Assembly: GCA_937898635.1 (NCBI GenBank)
Contig: CALEJW010000187.1
Coordinates: forward strand, 1 to 44,666
DNA from: an uncultured Pseudomonadota bacterium
Lineage (GTDB): Bacteria; Pseudomonadota; Gammaproteobacteria; Burkholderiales; Usitatibacteraceae
Direction: 5' to 3'
DNA length: 44,666 bases
Below the pieces are notes generated by a model, which had not been told where the DNA came from, did no database searches, and was given only the letters and a program-made list of their open reading frames with translations. Below, piece after piece: positions 26,077-33,759 of this stretch; within the stretch, counting starts at the first letter, position 1; each line of letters starts with the position of its first letter. The translations under genes were made by a program, and so were the position numbers.

Positions 26077-26682
26077 ATGAAGCTCGTCGCGTCGAAGACC
26101 AGCCCCTACGCCCGCAAGGTGCGGGTGCTCCTCGCCGAGAAGCAGCTCGCCTTCGAGTTCGTCGAGGAGAGCGCGTGGAATCCCGGGACGACCGTTCCCC
26201 GCTACAACCCGCTCAACAAGATCCCGGTGCTGGTGACGGACGACGGCACCTGCCTCTACGATTCGAGCGTGATCGCGGAGTACCTCGATCCGCTCGGCGC
26301 GCCTTCCTTCATTCCGCCGTCGGGCCTGGAGCGGGCCGTCGTGAGGCGGGACGAGGCGCTCGGCAACGGCATCGCCGACGCGGGGATCGCCATCTTCCTC
26401 GAGCGCAAGCGGGAAGCGGCGCGCCAGGATCCGGCCTGGATCGCCCGGCAGCTCGACAAGGTCGAGGCGGGCATCGCGGCGCTCGCCCAGGAACTCGGTG
26501 GCAAGGCCTTCCTGCGCGGCGATTCCCTCTCGCTGGGCGACGTGTCGTGCGCGTGCGCGTTGCTTTGGCTGGAATTCCGCCTGCCGGAAATCGCGTGGCG
26601 GTCCCGGCACGCCGCGCTGGGACGCTGGATCGAGCGCCTGGAATCGCGGCCTTCCTTCACGCACTCCCGTCCGCAGGCCTGA
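26077..26682 (+). CDS. Glutathione S-transferase family protein (YibF-like)
   Basis: A 201-aa protein. N-terminal thioredoxin-like domain (1-~78): KLVASKTSPYARKVRVLLAEK, NPLNKIPVLVTDDG and YDSSVIAEYLD, where Ser and the cis-Pro loop match glutathione-binding GSTs. C-terminal all-helical domain (~88-200) with LSLGDVSCACALLWLEFRLP. The layout fits the YibF/SspA-like group found across Proteobacteria. Cytosolic; substrate unknown. Stop is 4 bases from the convergent mnmA stop. Confidence 0.93.
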   Translation: MKLVASKTSPYARKVRVLLAEKQLAFEFVEESAWNPGTTVPRYNPLNKIPVLVTDDGTCLYDSSVIAEYLDPLGAPSFIPPSGLERAVVRRDEALGNGIADAGIAIFLERKREAARQDPAWIARQLDKVEAGIAALAQELGGKAFLRGDSLSLGDVSCACALLWLEFRLPEIAWRSRHAALGRWIERLESRPSFTHSRPQA

Positions 26683-26686
26683 GCCT

Positions 26687-27754
26687 TCAGGCGATCACGC
26701 CGCCGCCGAGGCACTCGTCGCCGCGATAGAGCACCGCGGACTGCCCCGGCGTCACGGCCCATTGCGGCTCGTCGAAGTCGAGGGCGAACGCGCCGGGGCC
26801 TTCCGCGTGGAAGCGGCACGAGGCGTCGGCCTGCCGGTAGCGGGTCTTCGCCCCCAGCCCCGTCGTTTCCGCGGGCGGCTCGCCGGCCACCCAGCTCGCA
26901 TCCTGCGCCCGGAGCCGCGAGGAGAACAACCGCGGGTCGTCGTGACCCTGGACGACGAGCAGCGTGTTCGTCGCGAGATCCTTTCCCGCGACGTACCAGG
27001 GTGAGCCATCGCCGCCGCGGCGCCCGCCGATGCCCAATCCCTGGCGCTGGCCGAGGGTGTAGTACATGAGCCCGTGATGCTCCCCGACGCGCAACCCGTC
27101 CGGCGTCACCACCGGGCCCGGCTCGCGGGGGAGGTAGCGCGACAGGAATTCGCGGAAGGGGCGCTCGCCGATGAAGCAGATGCCCGTGGAATCCCTCTTC
27201 GCGTGGTTCGGGAGTCCCGCCTCGCGGGCGATCGCCCGGACCTGCGTCTTGCGCAGATGCCCCACGGGAAAGACCGATCTCGAGAGCTGGGCCTGGGTGA
27301 GGCGGTGCAGGAAGTAGGACTGGTCCTTGGCCGGATCCGCACCCTTGAGCAGGACGAATCGCCCGTCCGCTTCGTCGACGCGGGCGTAGTGGCCGGTGGC
27401 GATCCGCTCGGCGCCCAGCGACATCGCGTGGTCGAGGAATGCGCGGAACTTGATCTCCGCGTTGCAGAGCACGTCCGGGTTCGGCGTCCGGCCCGCCCGG
27501 TACTCCGCGAGGAAGCTCGCGAAGACGCGCTCGCGGTACTCGGCCGCGAAGTTCACCGCCTCCACCTCCACGCCCAGGGTCTCGGCGACCGACACGGCAT
27601 CGACGAGGTCCTCGCGGGTCGAGCAGTGCTCGTCGTCGTCGTCGTCCTCCCAGTTCTTCATGAAGAGGCCGACGACCTCGTGGCCCTGCCGCTTGAGCAG
27701 CAGCGCCGCCACGGCCGAGTCGACTCCCCCGGAAAGCCCGACGACTATCTTCAT
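26687..27754 (-). CDS. mnmA: tRNA-specific 2-thiouridylase MnmA
   Basis: A 355-aa enzyme that thiolates U34 of Lys, Glu and Gln tRNAs. PP-loop SGGVDS at residues 8-13, catalytic C97 in NPDVLCN and persulfide-forming C193 in STGICFIGER. The three-domain layout and length (~360) are standard. The start at 27754 (MKIVVGLSGG) is fixed by the PP-loop position; the frame is open far upstream. Single gene, convergent with the glutathione transferase gene. Confidence 0.97.
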   Translation of the reverse strand: MKIVVGLSGGVDSAVAALLLKRQGHEVVGLFMKNWEDDDDDEHCSTREDLVDAVSVAETLGVEVEAVNFAAEYRERVFASFLAEYRAGRTPNPDVLCNAEIKFRAFLDHAMSLGAERIATGHYARVDEADGRFVLLKGADPAKDQSYFLHRLTQAQLSRSVFPVGHLRKTQVRAIAREAGLPNHAKRDSTGICFIGERPFREFLSRYLPREPGPVVTPDGLRVGEHHGLMYYTLGQRQGLGIGGRRGGDGSPWYVAGKDLATNTLLVVQGHDDPRLFSSRLRAQDASWVAGEPPAETTGLGAKTRYRQADASCRFHAEGPGAFALDFDEPQWAVTPGQSAVLYRGDECLGGGVIA

Positions 27755-27797
27755 GGGACCTAATCTAGCGGCAAACGGCATTCGCGGGGGCGCAATG

Positions 27798-27824
27798 AAA
27801 AAGGCAGGGCCGAAGCCCTGCCTT
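27798..27824 (-). terminator. Terminator of the Ala/Lys-rich protein gene, UUCG loop
   Basis: Reading leftward, AAGGCAGGGC-TTCG-GCCCTGCCTT followed by TTT. A perfect 10-bp stem with the very stable C(UUCG)G tetraloop. Confidence 0.92.
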
Positions 27825-27846
27825 TCCGGTCCCGCGGGGCGGGAAA

Positions 27847-28128
27847 CTACTTCTTCGGGGCTTCCTTCATTTCCTCGGCCTTCTTCTCGGCCTTTTTCTC
27901 GGCCTTCTTCTTCGCGACCTTCTTCTTGGCGGGCTTGTCGGCAGCCGGGGCCTCGGCCTTCTTGACCACTTCGGCCTTGGCGGGCGCCTCGACCTTCGCC
28001 GCGGGCGCGGCGGGGGCGGCGACCGCGGGGGCGGCGGGGGCGGCGGGCTTCGCCGGCGCCTGGGCGAGGACGCCCATCGACACGGTGGCGAAAGCGGCGG
28101 CGATCAGAACGGAAAGCTTCTTCATCAT
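27847..28128 (-). CDS. Secreted alanine/proline/lysine-rich small protein
   Basis: A 93-aa protein with a signal peptide (MMKKLSVLIAAAFATVSMGVLAQA, cleavage near 22-24; start may be the second Met). The mature part is low-complexity: Ala/Pro repeats (PAAPAAPAVAAPAAPAA) followed by a lysine-rich tail with KKKVAKKKAEKKAEKKAEE. The tail resembles histone H1-like proteins of beta/gammaproteobacteria, but the signal peptide argues for the periplasm. No known domain. It has its own strong terminator, so it is likely well expressed. Lies downstream of the pseudouridine synthase gene, 66 bases apart. Confidence 0.75.
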   Translation of the reverse strand: MMKKLSVLIAAAFATVSMGVLAQAPAKPAAPAAPAVAAPAAPAAKVEAPAKAEVVKKAEAPAADKPAKKKVAKKKAEKKAEKKAEEMKEAPKK

Positions 28129-28194
28129 GGATCCTTTGCGTGGAGTGGGGGTTGTCCTTGTTGACTGCGCTGGAAGCCAGCCTCGTCAGCGCGC

Positions 28195-28794
28195 TTAACG
28201 CCGAGGGCGGCCGATCGGTTGACCGGCGGACGAGGGGCCGCCGGCGGTCTCCCCTTCCGAGATCTCTCGCCACTGGCCCGGGGAGAGGCCGTCGAGCGTC
28301 CAGGGCCCGATCCGGTAGCGCACGAGCCTCAGCGTGGGCAATCCCGCCCTGGCGGTCATCCGACGGACCTGGCGGTTTCGCCCCTCCCGGATTCGCACGT
28401 CCAGCCAGGTGGTCGGTATGGCGCGGCGGATGCGAATGGGGGGGTCGCGAGCCCACAGGCCCGCGGGCTGGGCGATCGCATCCACCCACGCCGGCCGGGT
28501 CACGAAAGCGCCGAGGTCGACGCCCCGCCGGAGTTGCTCCAGCTGCGCCCCGGAGGGCTCGCCCTCCACCTGGACCCAGTAGCCCTTCTCCAGCTTGTGC
28601 CTGGGGTCGGCGATCCGGGCCTGGAGTTCACCATCGTCCGTGAGAACGAGCAGGCCCTCGCTGTCGGCGTCGAGCCTTCCGGCGGGGTACACGCCCGGGA
28701 CGGGAACCAGGTCCGCCAGCGAGCGATGTCCGGCGAGCGGACGGAACTGGCTCACGAAACCGTAGGGTTTGTTGACGAGGATCAGCCGGGACAT
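28195..28794 (-). CDS. 23S rRNA pseudouridine synthase, RluE-like (RsuA family)
   Basis: A 199-aa protein without an S4 domain, as in RluE. Catalytic Asp42 lies in the family motif GRLDADSEGLLVLT; also seen are LVNKPYGFVSQF at the N-terminus, KLEKGYWVQVEG, and REGRNRQVRRMTARAGLPTLRLVR. RluE modifies U2457 of 23S rRNA; I infer that from length and domain content only. The C-terminal ~20 residues are Gly/Pro/Arg-rich. Divergent from icd. Confidence 0.93.
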   Translation of the reverse strand: MSRLILVNKPYGFVSQFRPLAGHRSLADLVPVPGVYPAGRLDADSEGLLVLTDDGELQARIADPRHKLEKGYWVQVEGEPSGAQLEQLRRGVDLGAFVTRPAWVDAIAQPAGLWARDPPIRIRRAIPTTWLDVRIREGRNRQVRRMTARAGLPTLRLVRYRIGPWTLDGLSPGQWREISEGETAGGPSSAGQPIGRPRR

Positions 28795-28816
28795 GGCCGG
28801 AGAGCCCCGTCGGCTT

Positions 28817-28825
28817 TGCTATAAT
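28817..28825 (+). promoter_or_regulatory. Extended -10 promoter of icd
   Basis: TGC-TATAAT, a perfect -10 with extended TG and no -35 at 17 bases. The leader is about 70 nt. Confidence 0.6.
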
Positions 28826-28902
28826 TTCGCGTTTTTCGCGGCGCCGGCCGCGTTCCGCCGCACCCGTTCGCCCCCCCGAGTGGTCCCACAGGAGTCGTGC
28901 CC

Positions 28903-30117
28903 ATGAGCAAGATCAAGGTGAAGAACCCGGTCGTCGAGATGGACGGCGACGAGATGACGCGGATCATCTGGCAGAAGATCCGCGAGAAGCTGATCCTCCC
29001 CTATCTCGACATCGACCTCAAGTACTTCGACCTGGGCATGGAGAACCGCGACGCCACCGACGACAAGGTGACGGTCGAGTCGGCCAACGCGACGCGCGAA
29101 TACGGCGTGGCGGTCAAGTGCGCGACGATCACGCCCGACGAGGCGCGCGTGAAGGAGTTCAATCTCAAGCAGATGTGGAAGAGTCCCAACGGGACGATCC
29201 GCAACATCCTCGACGGCACGATCTTCCGCGAGCCGATCATCTGCCGGAACGTCCCGCGCATCGTCCCGCATTGGGACAAGCCCGTCGTCGTCGCCCGCCA
29301 CGGTTTCGGCGACCAGTACCGCGCGACGGAGCTCAAGTTCGAGGGCGCGGGGACCCTGAAGCTCACCTTCACGCCCAAGGGCGGGGGCGCGCCGGTGGAG
29401 AAGGAGGTCTTCCAGGCGCCGGGGGCCGGCATCACCATGGCCATGTACAACCTGGACGAGTCGATCCGCGGCTTCGCGCGTGCCTGCTTCAATTACGCGC
29501 TCACCCGCAACTACCCGGTCTACCTCTCCAGCAAGAACACGATCCTCAAGATCTACGACGGGCGGTTCAAGAACCTGTTCCAGGAGATCTTCGACGCCGA
29601 GTTCAAGGCGCGCTTCGACGCGGCGGGCCTCACCTACGAGCATCGGCTGATCGACGACATGGTCGCCTCCAACCTCAAATGGAGCGGCGGCTACCTGTGG
29701 GCGTGCAAGAACTACGACGGCGACGTGCAGTCCGACACCGTCGCCCAGGGCTACGGCTCACTGGGCCTGATGACCTCGGTCCTCACGACCCCCGACGGAC
29801 GGACGGTGGAAGCGGAGGCGGCCCACGGGACCGTCACGCGCCACTACCGGATGCACCAGCAGGGCAAGCCCACCTCGACGAACCCGATCGCCTCGATCTT
29901 CGCGTGGACGCGAGGCCTGCAGTACCGGGGGCGCATGGACGGCACGCCGGACGTGGTGAATTTCGCGGCCCTGGTCGAGAAGGTGTGCGTCGACATGGTC
30001 GAGTCCGGGAAGATGACGAAGGACCTCGCCCTGCTGATCGGCCCGGACCAGCCTTTCCTCACCACCGAGGGATACATGGACGCGGTGGACGCCGAACTGC
30101 GCCGCCGCATGGCCTGA
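28903..30117 (+). CDS. icd: Isocitrate dehydrogenase (NADP), eukaryote-like homodimeric type
   Basis: A 404-aa enzyme converting isocitrate to 2-oxoglutarate in the TCA cycle. It belongs to the type II group shared with eukaryotic IDP/IDH1 rather than the E. coli Icd type: KSPNGTIRNILDGTIFREPI at ~92-111, the substrate region and EAEAAHGTVTRHYR near 306-319 with NADP-binding His/Arg. I prefer ATG 28903 over GTG 28897 because AGGAG lies at proper distance and MSKIKVKNPVVEMDGDEMTR is the normal N-terminus. Confidence 0.96.
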   Translation: MSKIKVKNPVVEMDGDEMTRIIWQKIREKLILPYLDIDLKYFDLGMENRDATDDKVTVESANATREYGVAVKCATITPDEARVKEFNLKQMWKSPNGTIRNILDGTIFREPIICRNVPRIVPHWDKPVVVARHGFGDQYRATELKFEGAGTLKLTFTPKGGGAPVEKEVFQAPGAGITMAMYNLDESIRGFARACFNYALTRNYPVYLSSKNTILKIYDGRFKNLFQEIFDAEFKARFDAAGLTYEHRLIDDMVASNLKWSGGYLWACKNYDGDVQSDTVAQGYGSLGLMTSVLTTPDGRTVEAEAAHGTVTRHYRMHQQGKPTSTNPIASIFAWTRGLQYRGRMDGTPDVVNFAALVEKVCVDMVESGKMTKDLALLIGPDQPFLTTEGYMDAVDAELRRRMA

Positions 30118-30140
30118 ACCGCGGCGCGCGGGCAATGGAG

Positions 30141-30174
30141 AAAGCCCCCGGGGCGCGAGTCCCGGGGGCTTTTC
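30141..30174. terminator. Bidirectional terminator between icd and the cold-shock gene
   Basis: AAAGCCCCCGGG pairs with CCCGGGGGCTTTT; 9-bp GC stem (30144-30152 with 30161-30169) flanked by AAA/TTT pairs. The T-run serves icd and the A-run serves the leftward gene. Confidence 0.9.
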
Positions 30175-30192
30175 AATTCGCGGCAAGGGTCG

Positions 30193-30396
30193 TTAGGCGG
30201 CCTGGATGTTCGACGCTTGCTTGCCCTTGGGGCCTTGCGTCACGTCGAAGGAGACCTTCTGACCTTCCTTGAGGGTCTTGAAGCCCTGCATCTGGATGGC
30301 GGAAAAGTGGGCGAAAAGGTCCTCGCTGCCGTCATCCGGCGTGATGAACCCGTAGCCCTTCGCATCGTTGAACCACTTCACGGTACCGGTTGCCAT
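30193..30396 (-). CDS. Cold-shock protein, CspA family
   Basis: A 67-aa single cold-shock domain protein with both nucleic acid motifs: KWFNDAKGYGFITPDDG (RNP1) and DLFAHFSAI (RNP2). It binds RNA/ssDNA as a chaperone. The start at 30396 (MATGTVKWFND) is family-typical and preceded by AAGAGG. It has a leader of about 100 nt, which is common for regulated csp genes. Several paralogues are normally present in a genome, so no specific symbol is given. Confidence 0.97.
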   Translation of the reverse strand: MATGTVKWFNDAKGYGFITPDDGSEDLFAHFSAIQMQGFKTLKEGQKVSFDVTQGPKGKQASNIQAA

Positions 30397-30505
30397 TCGC
30401 TTGCACACCTCTTGGGGAAACGGGTGGAGGCCCGCACATCGTTCGGATCCAGGCCCGCACGGCGAAAGGGCGATGCGAAATCCTCGAAGCCAAACTCCAA
30501 CGCGC

Positions 30506-30534
30506 CTTTTACCCCCGTTGCCGGGGCAAGTCAA
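30506..30534 (-). promoter_or_regulatory. Promoter of the cold-shock gene
   Basis: Leftward TTGACT (30534-30529), 17 bases, TAAAAG (30511-30506). Predicted start near 30499. Confidence 0.5.
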
Positions 30535-30550
30535 TAGAATGGGCGGGGTC

Positions 30551-30579
30551 TTGATTAACGGCCGTCCTTTGTCCATATT
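30551..30579 (+). promoter_or_regulatory. Candidate promoter of clpS-clpA
   Basis: TTGATT (30551-30556), 17 bases, CATATT (30574-30579); about 42 nt leader to the clpS ATG. Back to back with the cold-shock promoter. Confidence 0.4.
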
Positions 30580-30627
30580 GGGCAGAACGGAAACGACAGA
30601 TGCCCGCCGCATCCCCCAGCCAACGGC

Positions 30628-30936
30628 ATGCCCAGCAAGTCCAGCGGCTCCACTTTGCTCAAGCCGAGCGCGGCCAAGGTCAAGCCGCCGCCGATGTACA
30701 AGGTCGTCATGTATAACGACGACTTCACGCCGATGGAGTTCGTGGTGGAGGTGCTGCAGGTCTTCTTCGCGCTTCCCCGGGAACAAGCGACGCAGGTGAT
30801 GCTCAAAGTGCATACCGAGGGCAAGGGAATCTGCGGCACCTACCCGAAGGACGTCGCCTCCACGAAGGTGGAGCAGGTGGTTCAATACTCGCGCCAGCAC
30901 CAGCATCCCCTGCAGTGCGCGATGGAGGAAACATGA
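30628..30936 (+). CDS. clpS: ATP-dependent Clp protease adaptor ClpS
   Basis: A 102-aa N-end-rule adaptor that binds ClpA and delivers substrates with bulky N-terminal residues. The core (~22-100) has MYKVVMYNDDFTPMEFVVEVLQ with the N-D pair of the binding pocket, and MLKVHTEGKGICGTYPKDVA. The N-terminal ~20 residues are flexible, as expected. Its stop overlaps the clpA start by 4 bases (ATGA). Confidence 0.97.
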   Translation: MPSKSSGSTLLKPSAAKVKPPPMYKVVMYNDDFTPMEFVVEVLQVFFALPREQATQVMLKVHTEGKGICGTYPKDVASTKVEQVVQYSRQHQHPLQCAMEET

Positions 30937-33212
30937 TCGCCCAGGAGCTGGAAGTCAGCCTGCACATGGCCTTCGTCGAGGCGCGGCAGAAACGTCACGA
31001 ATTCATCACCGTGGAGCACCTGCTCCTCGCGCTGTGCGACAACCCGTCGGCCTCCGAGGTCCTCAAGGCCTGCGCCGCCAAGATCGACGAGCTGAAGAAG
31101 GCGCTCGCCGACTTCGTGATGCAGCACACCCCGACGGTCGCGGGCACCGGGGAGGTCGACACGCAGCCCACGCTCGGTTTCCAGCGCGTCATCCAGCGCG
31201 CGATCCTGCACGTCCAGTCCTCGGGCAAGAAGGAAGTCACCGGCGCCAACGTGCTCGTGGCGATCTACGGGGAGAAGGACTCGCACGCGGTCTACTTCCT
31301 CCACCAGCAGGGGGTCTCGCGGCTGGACGTGGTGAACTTCATCTCGCACGGCATCACCAAGAACCCGCAGGCGAGTCCCCGCGAGGAGGGCGAGGGCGCG
31401 GAGGAAGGCCAGGAGGCCCCGGGCGCCGGCGGCGCGCTGGAGAGCTTCACGCAGTACCTCAACCAGCTCGCCATCGACGGCAAGATCGATCCGCTCATCG
31501 GCCGCGAAGGCGAGCTCGAGCGCGTGATCCAGATCCTCTGCCGGCGCCGGAAGAACAATCCCCTCCTGGTCGGCGAGGCGGGCGTGGGCAAGACCGCGAT
31601 CGCCGAGGGGCTCGCCAAGCGCGTGATCGACGGGCACGTGCCGGAGGTCCTCGCCAAGGCCCAGGTGTACGCCCTCGACATGGGCGCGCTCCTCGCGGGC
31701 ACCAAGTACCGCGGCGACTTCGAGCAGCGCCTGAAGGCGGTGCTCAAGCAGCTGGTCGAGAACCCGAACGCGATCCTCTTCATCGACGAGATCCACACGC
31801 TGATCGGGGCCGGCAGCGCCTCCGGCGGCACGCTGGATGCCTCCAACCTCCTGAAGCCCGCGCTCTCCTCGGGCGCGCTCAAGTGCATCGGCGCCACCAC
31901 GTACAACGAGTTCCGCGGGATCTTCGAGAAGGACCACGCGCTCTCGCGGCGCTTCCAGAAGATCGACGTGAACGAGCCCTCGATCCAGGAGACGGTGGAG
32001 ATCCTGCGGGGTCTCAAGTCGCGATTCGAGACCCACCACGGCGTGAAGTACACGGCCAATGCGCTCACGACCGCCGCCGAGCTCTCGGCCCGCTACATCA
32101 ACGACCGGCACCTGCCCGACAAGGCGATCGACGTGATCGACGAGGCCGGGGCGCTCCAGCGCATCCTGCCGAAATCGCGGCAGAAGAAGGTGATCGGCAA
32201 GCCGGAGATCGAGGAGATCATCGCGAAGATCGCGCGCATCCCGGCCCGCAGCGTCTCCTCCGACGACCGCACGCAGCTGAAGAACCTCGACCGGGACCTC
32301 AAGGCGACGGTCTTCGGCCAGGATGCGGCGATCGAGGCGCTGTCGGCGGCCATCAAGATGGCGCGCTCCGGCCTGGGCAACCCGCAGAAGCCGATCGGCT
32401 CCTTCCTCTTCTCGGGGCCGACGGGCGTGGGCAAGACCGAGGTCGCGCGCCAGCTCGCGTTCATCATGGGCGTCGAGCTCATCCGCTTCGACATGTCGGA
32501 ATACATGGAGCGCCACGCCGTCTCGCGCCTCATCGGCGCGCCGCCGGGCTACGTGGGCTTCGACCAGGGCGGGCTCCTCACGGAGGCGATCACCAAGCAC
32601 CCCTATTCGGTGCTCCTCCTGGACGAGATCGAGAAGGCGCACCCGGACATCTTCAACATCCTGCTCCAGGTGATGGACCACGGCACGCTCACGGACAACA
32701 ACGGCCGCAAGGCCGATTTCCGGAACGTGGCGATCATCATGACCACCAACGCGGGCGCCGAGGGCCTGTCGAAGAACGCGATCGGCTTCGCGACCGACCG
32801 CAAGGCGGGCGACGAGATGGCGGAGATCAGGCGCCTCTTCACGCCCGAGTTCCGCAACCGGCTCGACGCGGTGATCTCCTTCGCGGCCCTGGACGAGCAG
32901 GTGATCCTGCGGGTGGTGGACAAGTTCCTCATGCAGCTCGAGGCGCAGCTCGCGGAGAAGAAGGTCGAGGCCCAGTTCACCGAGGGGCTCAAGTCCTACC
33001 TCGCGAAGCACGGCTTCGACCCGCTGATGGGCGCGCGCCCGATGGCGAGGCTCATCCAGGACACGATCCGCCGCGCGCTTGCCGACGAGCTCCTCTTCGG
33101 GAGGCTCGCGAGCGGAGGTCGCGTCACCATCGACGTGGACGCCGACGGCAAGGTGAAGCTCGACCTGCCGACCGCCGCGCCCTCCGGCGAGCCCGTCCCC
33201 GCTCCCGGCTGA
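30933..33212 (+). CDS. clpA: ATP-dependent Clp protease ATP-binding subunit ClpA
   Basis: A 759-aa AAA+ unfoldase that feeds the ClpP peptidase. Clp-N repeats (1-~145), acidic linker (EEGEGAEEGQEA, ~153-166), first AAA domain with Walker A GEAGVGKTA and Walker B ILFIDEIHTL, no long M-domain (so ClpA rather than ClpB/ClpC), second AAA domain with Walker A GPTGVGKTE and Walker B LLLDEIEKAHPD. The start at 30933 gives the normal MIAQELEVSLHMAF N-terminus and follows GGAGGA inside clpS. Confidence 0.97.
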   Translation: MIAQELEVSLHMAFVEARQKRHEFITVEHLLLALCDNPSASEVLKACAAKIDELKKALADFVMQHTPTVAGTGEVDTQPTLGFQRVIQRAILHVQSSGKKEVTGANVLVAIYGEKDSHAVYFLHQQGVSRLDVVNFISHGITKNPQASPREEGEGAEEGQEAPGAGGALESFTQYLNQLAIDGKIDPLIGREGELERVIQILCRRRKNNPLLVGEAGVGKTAIAEGLAKRVIDGHVPEVLAKAQVYALDMGALLAGTKYRGDFEQRLKAVLKQLVENPNAILFIDEIHTLIGAGSASGGTLDASNLLKPALSSGALKCIGATTYNEFRGIFEKDHALSRRFQKIDVNEPSIQETVEILRGLKSRFETHHGVKYTANALTTAAELSARYINDRHLPDKAIDVIDEAGALQRILPKSRQKKVIGKPEIEEIIAKIARIPARSVSSDDRTQLKNLDRDLKATVFGQDAAIEALSAAIKMARSGLGNPQKPIGSFLFSGPTGVGKTEVARQLAFIMGVELIRFDMSEYMERHAVSRLIGAPPGYVGFDQGGLLTEAITKHPYSVLLLDEIEKAHPDIFNILLQVMDHGTLTDNNGRKADFRNVAIIMTTNAGAEGLSKNAIGFATDRKAGDEMAEIRRLFTPEFRNRLDAVISFAALDEQVILRVVDKFLMQLEAQLAEKKVEAQFTEGLKSYLAKHGFDPLMGARPMARLIQDTIRRALADELLFGRLASGGRVTIDVDADGKVKLDLPTAAPSGEPVPAPG

Positions 33213-33220
33213 TGCCGCAG

Positions 33221-33244
33221 CCGGGCGGACATTCGTCCGCCCGG
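33221..33244 (+). repeat. GC hairpin after clpA
   Basis: Perfect 10-bp stem CCGGGCGGAC/GTCCGCCCGG with loop ATTC, 8 bases after the clpA stop. No T-run, so possibly a stabilising or weak terminating hairpin. Confidence 0.5.
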
Positions 33245-33283
33245 GGTCCCCGCCCGGCGACCTCCGCCGGGCCATGTCAGGGA

Positions 33284-33334
33284 AAACCCGCTACCCAGTA
33301 GGGTTATTGCCCTACTGCCCATTGGAGCGGGTTT
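33284..33334. promoter_or_regulatory. Nested inverted repeat upstream of fccA
   Basis: Inner dyad CAGTAGGG-N6-CCCTACTG (33296-33303, 33310-33317), perfect. Outer dyad AAACCCGCT/AGCGGGTTT (33284-33292, 33326-33334), perfect 9 bp. The right outer arm overlaps the candidate fcc -35. It could be an operator or a structured terminator of clpA. Confidence 0.6.
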
Positions 33335-33360
33335 ACAGGTCCCGGCCCCCCGGCTACTCT
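33332..33360 (+). promoter_or_regulatory. Candidate promoter of fccA-fccB
   Basis: TTTACA (33332-33337), 17 bases, TACTCT (33355-33360); 36 bases before the ATG. Confidence 0.35.
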
Positions 33361-33396
33361 CGACTCGCGCCAATAAACCCACGAGGAGAATTTCCC

Positions 33397-33741
33397 ATGA
33401 ACGCAATCGCGCGCCACCTGGCGGTGGCTGCGGCGTTGGCGGCCGGTTTCGCCGTCGCCCAGCAGCCCGCGCCGCCCGCTTTCGCTCCCTCGAACCTCAC
33501 CGCAGCCGGCGTGCGCTCCCTCGCCGCCAACTGTGCAGCCTGCCACGGGACGAACGGCCGGCCCGCCGCCGGTTCCACGCTCGCCGGCCTTGCCGGCAAG
33601 CCGAAAGGCGAGCTCCTCACCGCGATGACGCAGTTCAAGGAAGGCAAGAAGCCGGCGACGGTGATGCACCAGCTCACCAAGGGCTACTCGGACGCGGAAC
33701 TCGCGGCCCTCGCCGAGCATTTTTCCCGACAGACCCGCTAG
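33397..33741 (+). CDS. fccA: Flavocytochrome c sulfide dehydrogenase, cytochrome subunit
   Basis: A 114-aa periplasmic monohaem cytochrome c. Signal peptide ~1-21 (ALAAGFAVAQQ), haem site C46-A-A-C49-H50, probable axial Met90 (TVMHQL). The class I cytochrome fold is complete. ATG at 33397 follows GAGGAGA. It lies 18 bases before the flavoprotein subunit gene, and this pairing identifies it as the electron-accepting subunit of sulfide dehydrogenase; alone it would only be called a cytochrome c. Passes electrons from the flavin to a soluble cytochrome, plausibly the c4 encoded at 35088-35696. Confidence 0.88.
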   Translation: MNAIARHLAVAAALAAGFAVAQQPAPPAFAPSNLTAAGVRSLAANCAACHGTNGRPAAGSTLAGLAGKPKGELLTAMTQFKEGKKPATVMHQLTKGYSDAELAALAEHFSRQTR

Positions 33742-33759
33742 GCGACAGGAGGACATGAC

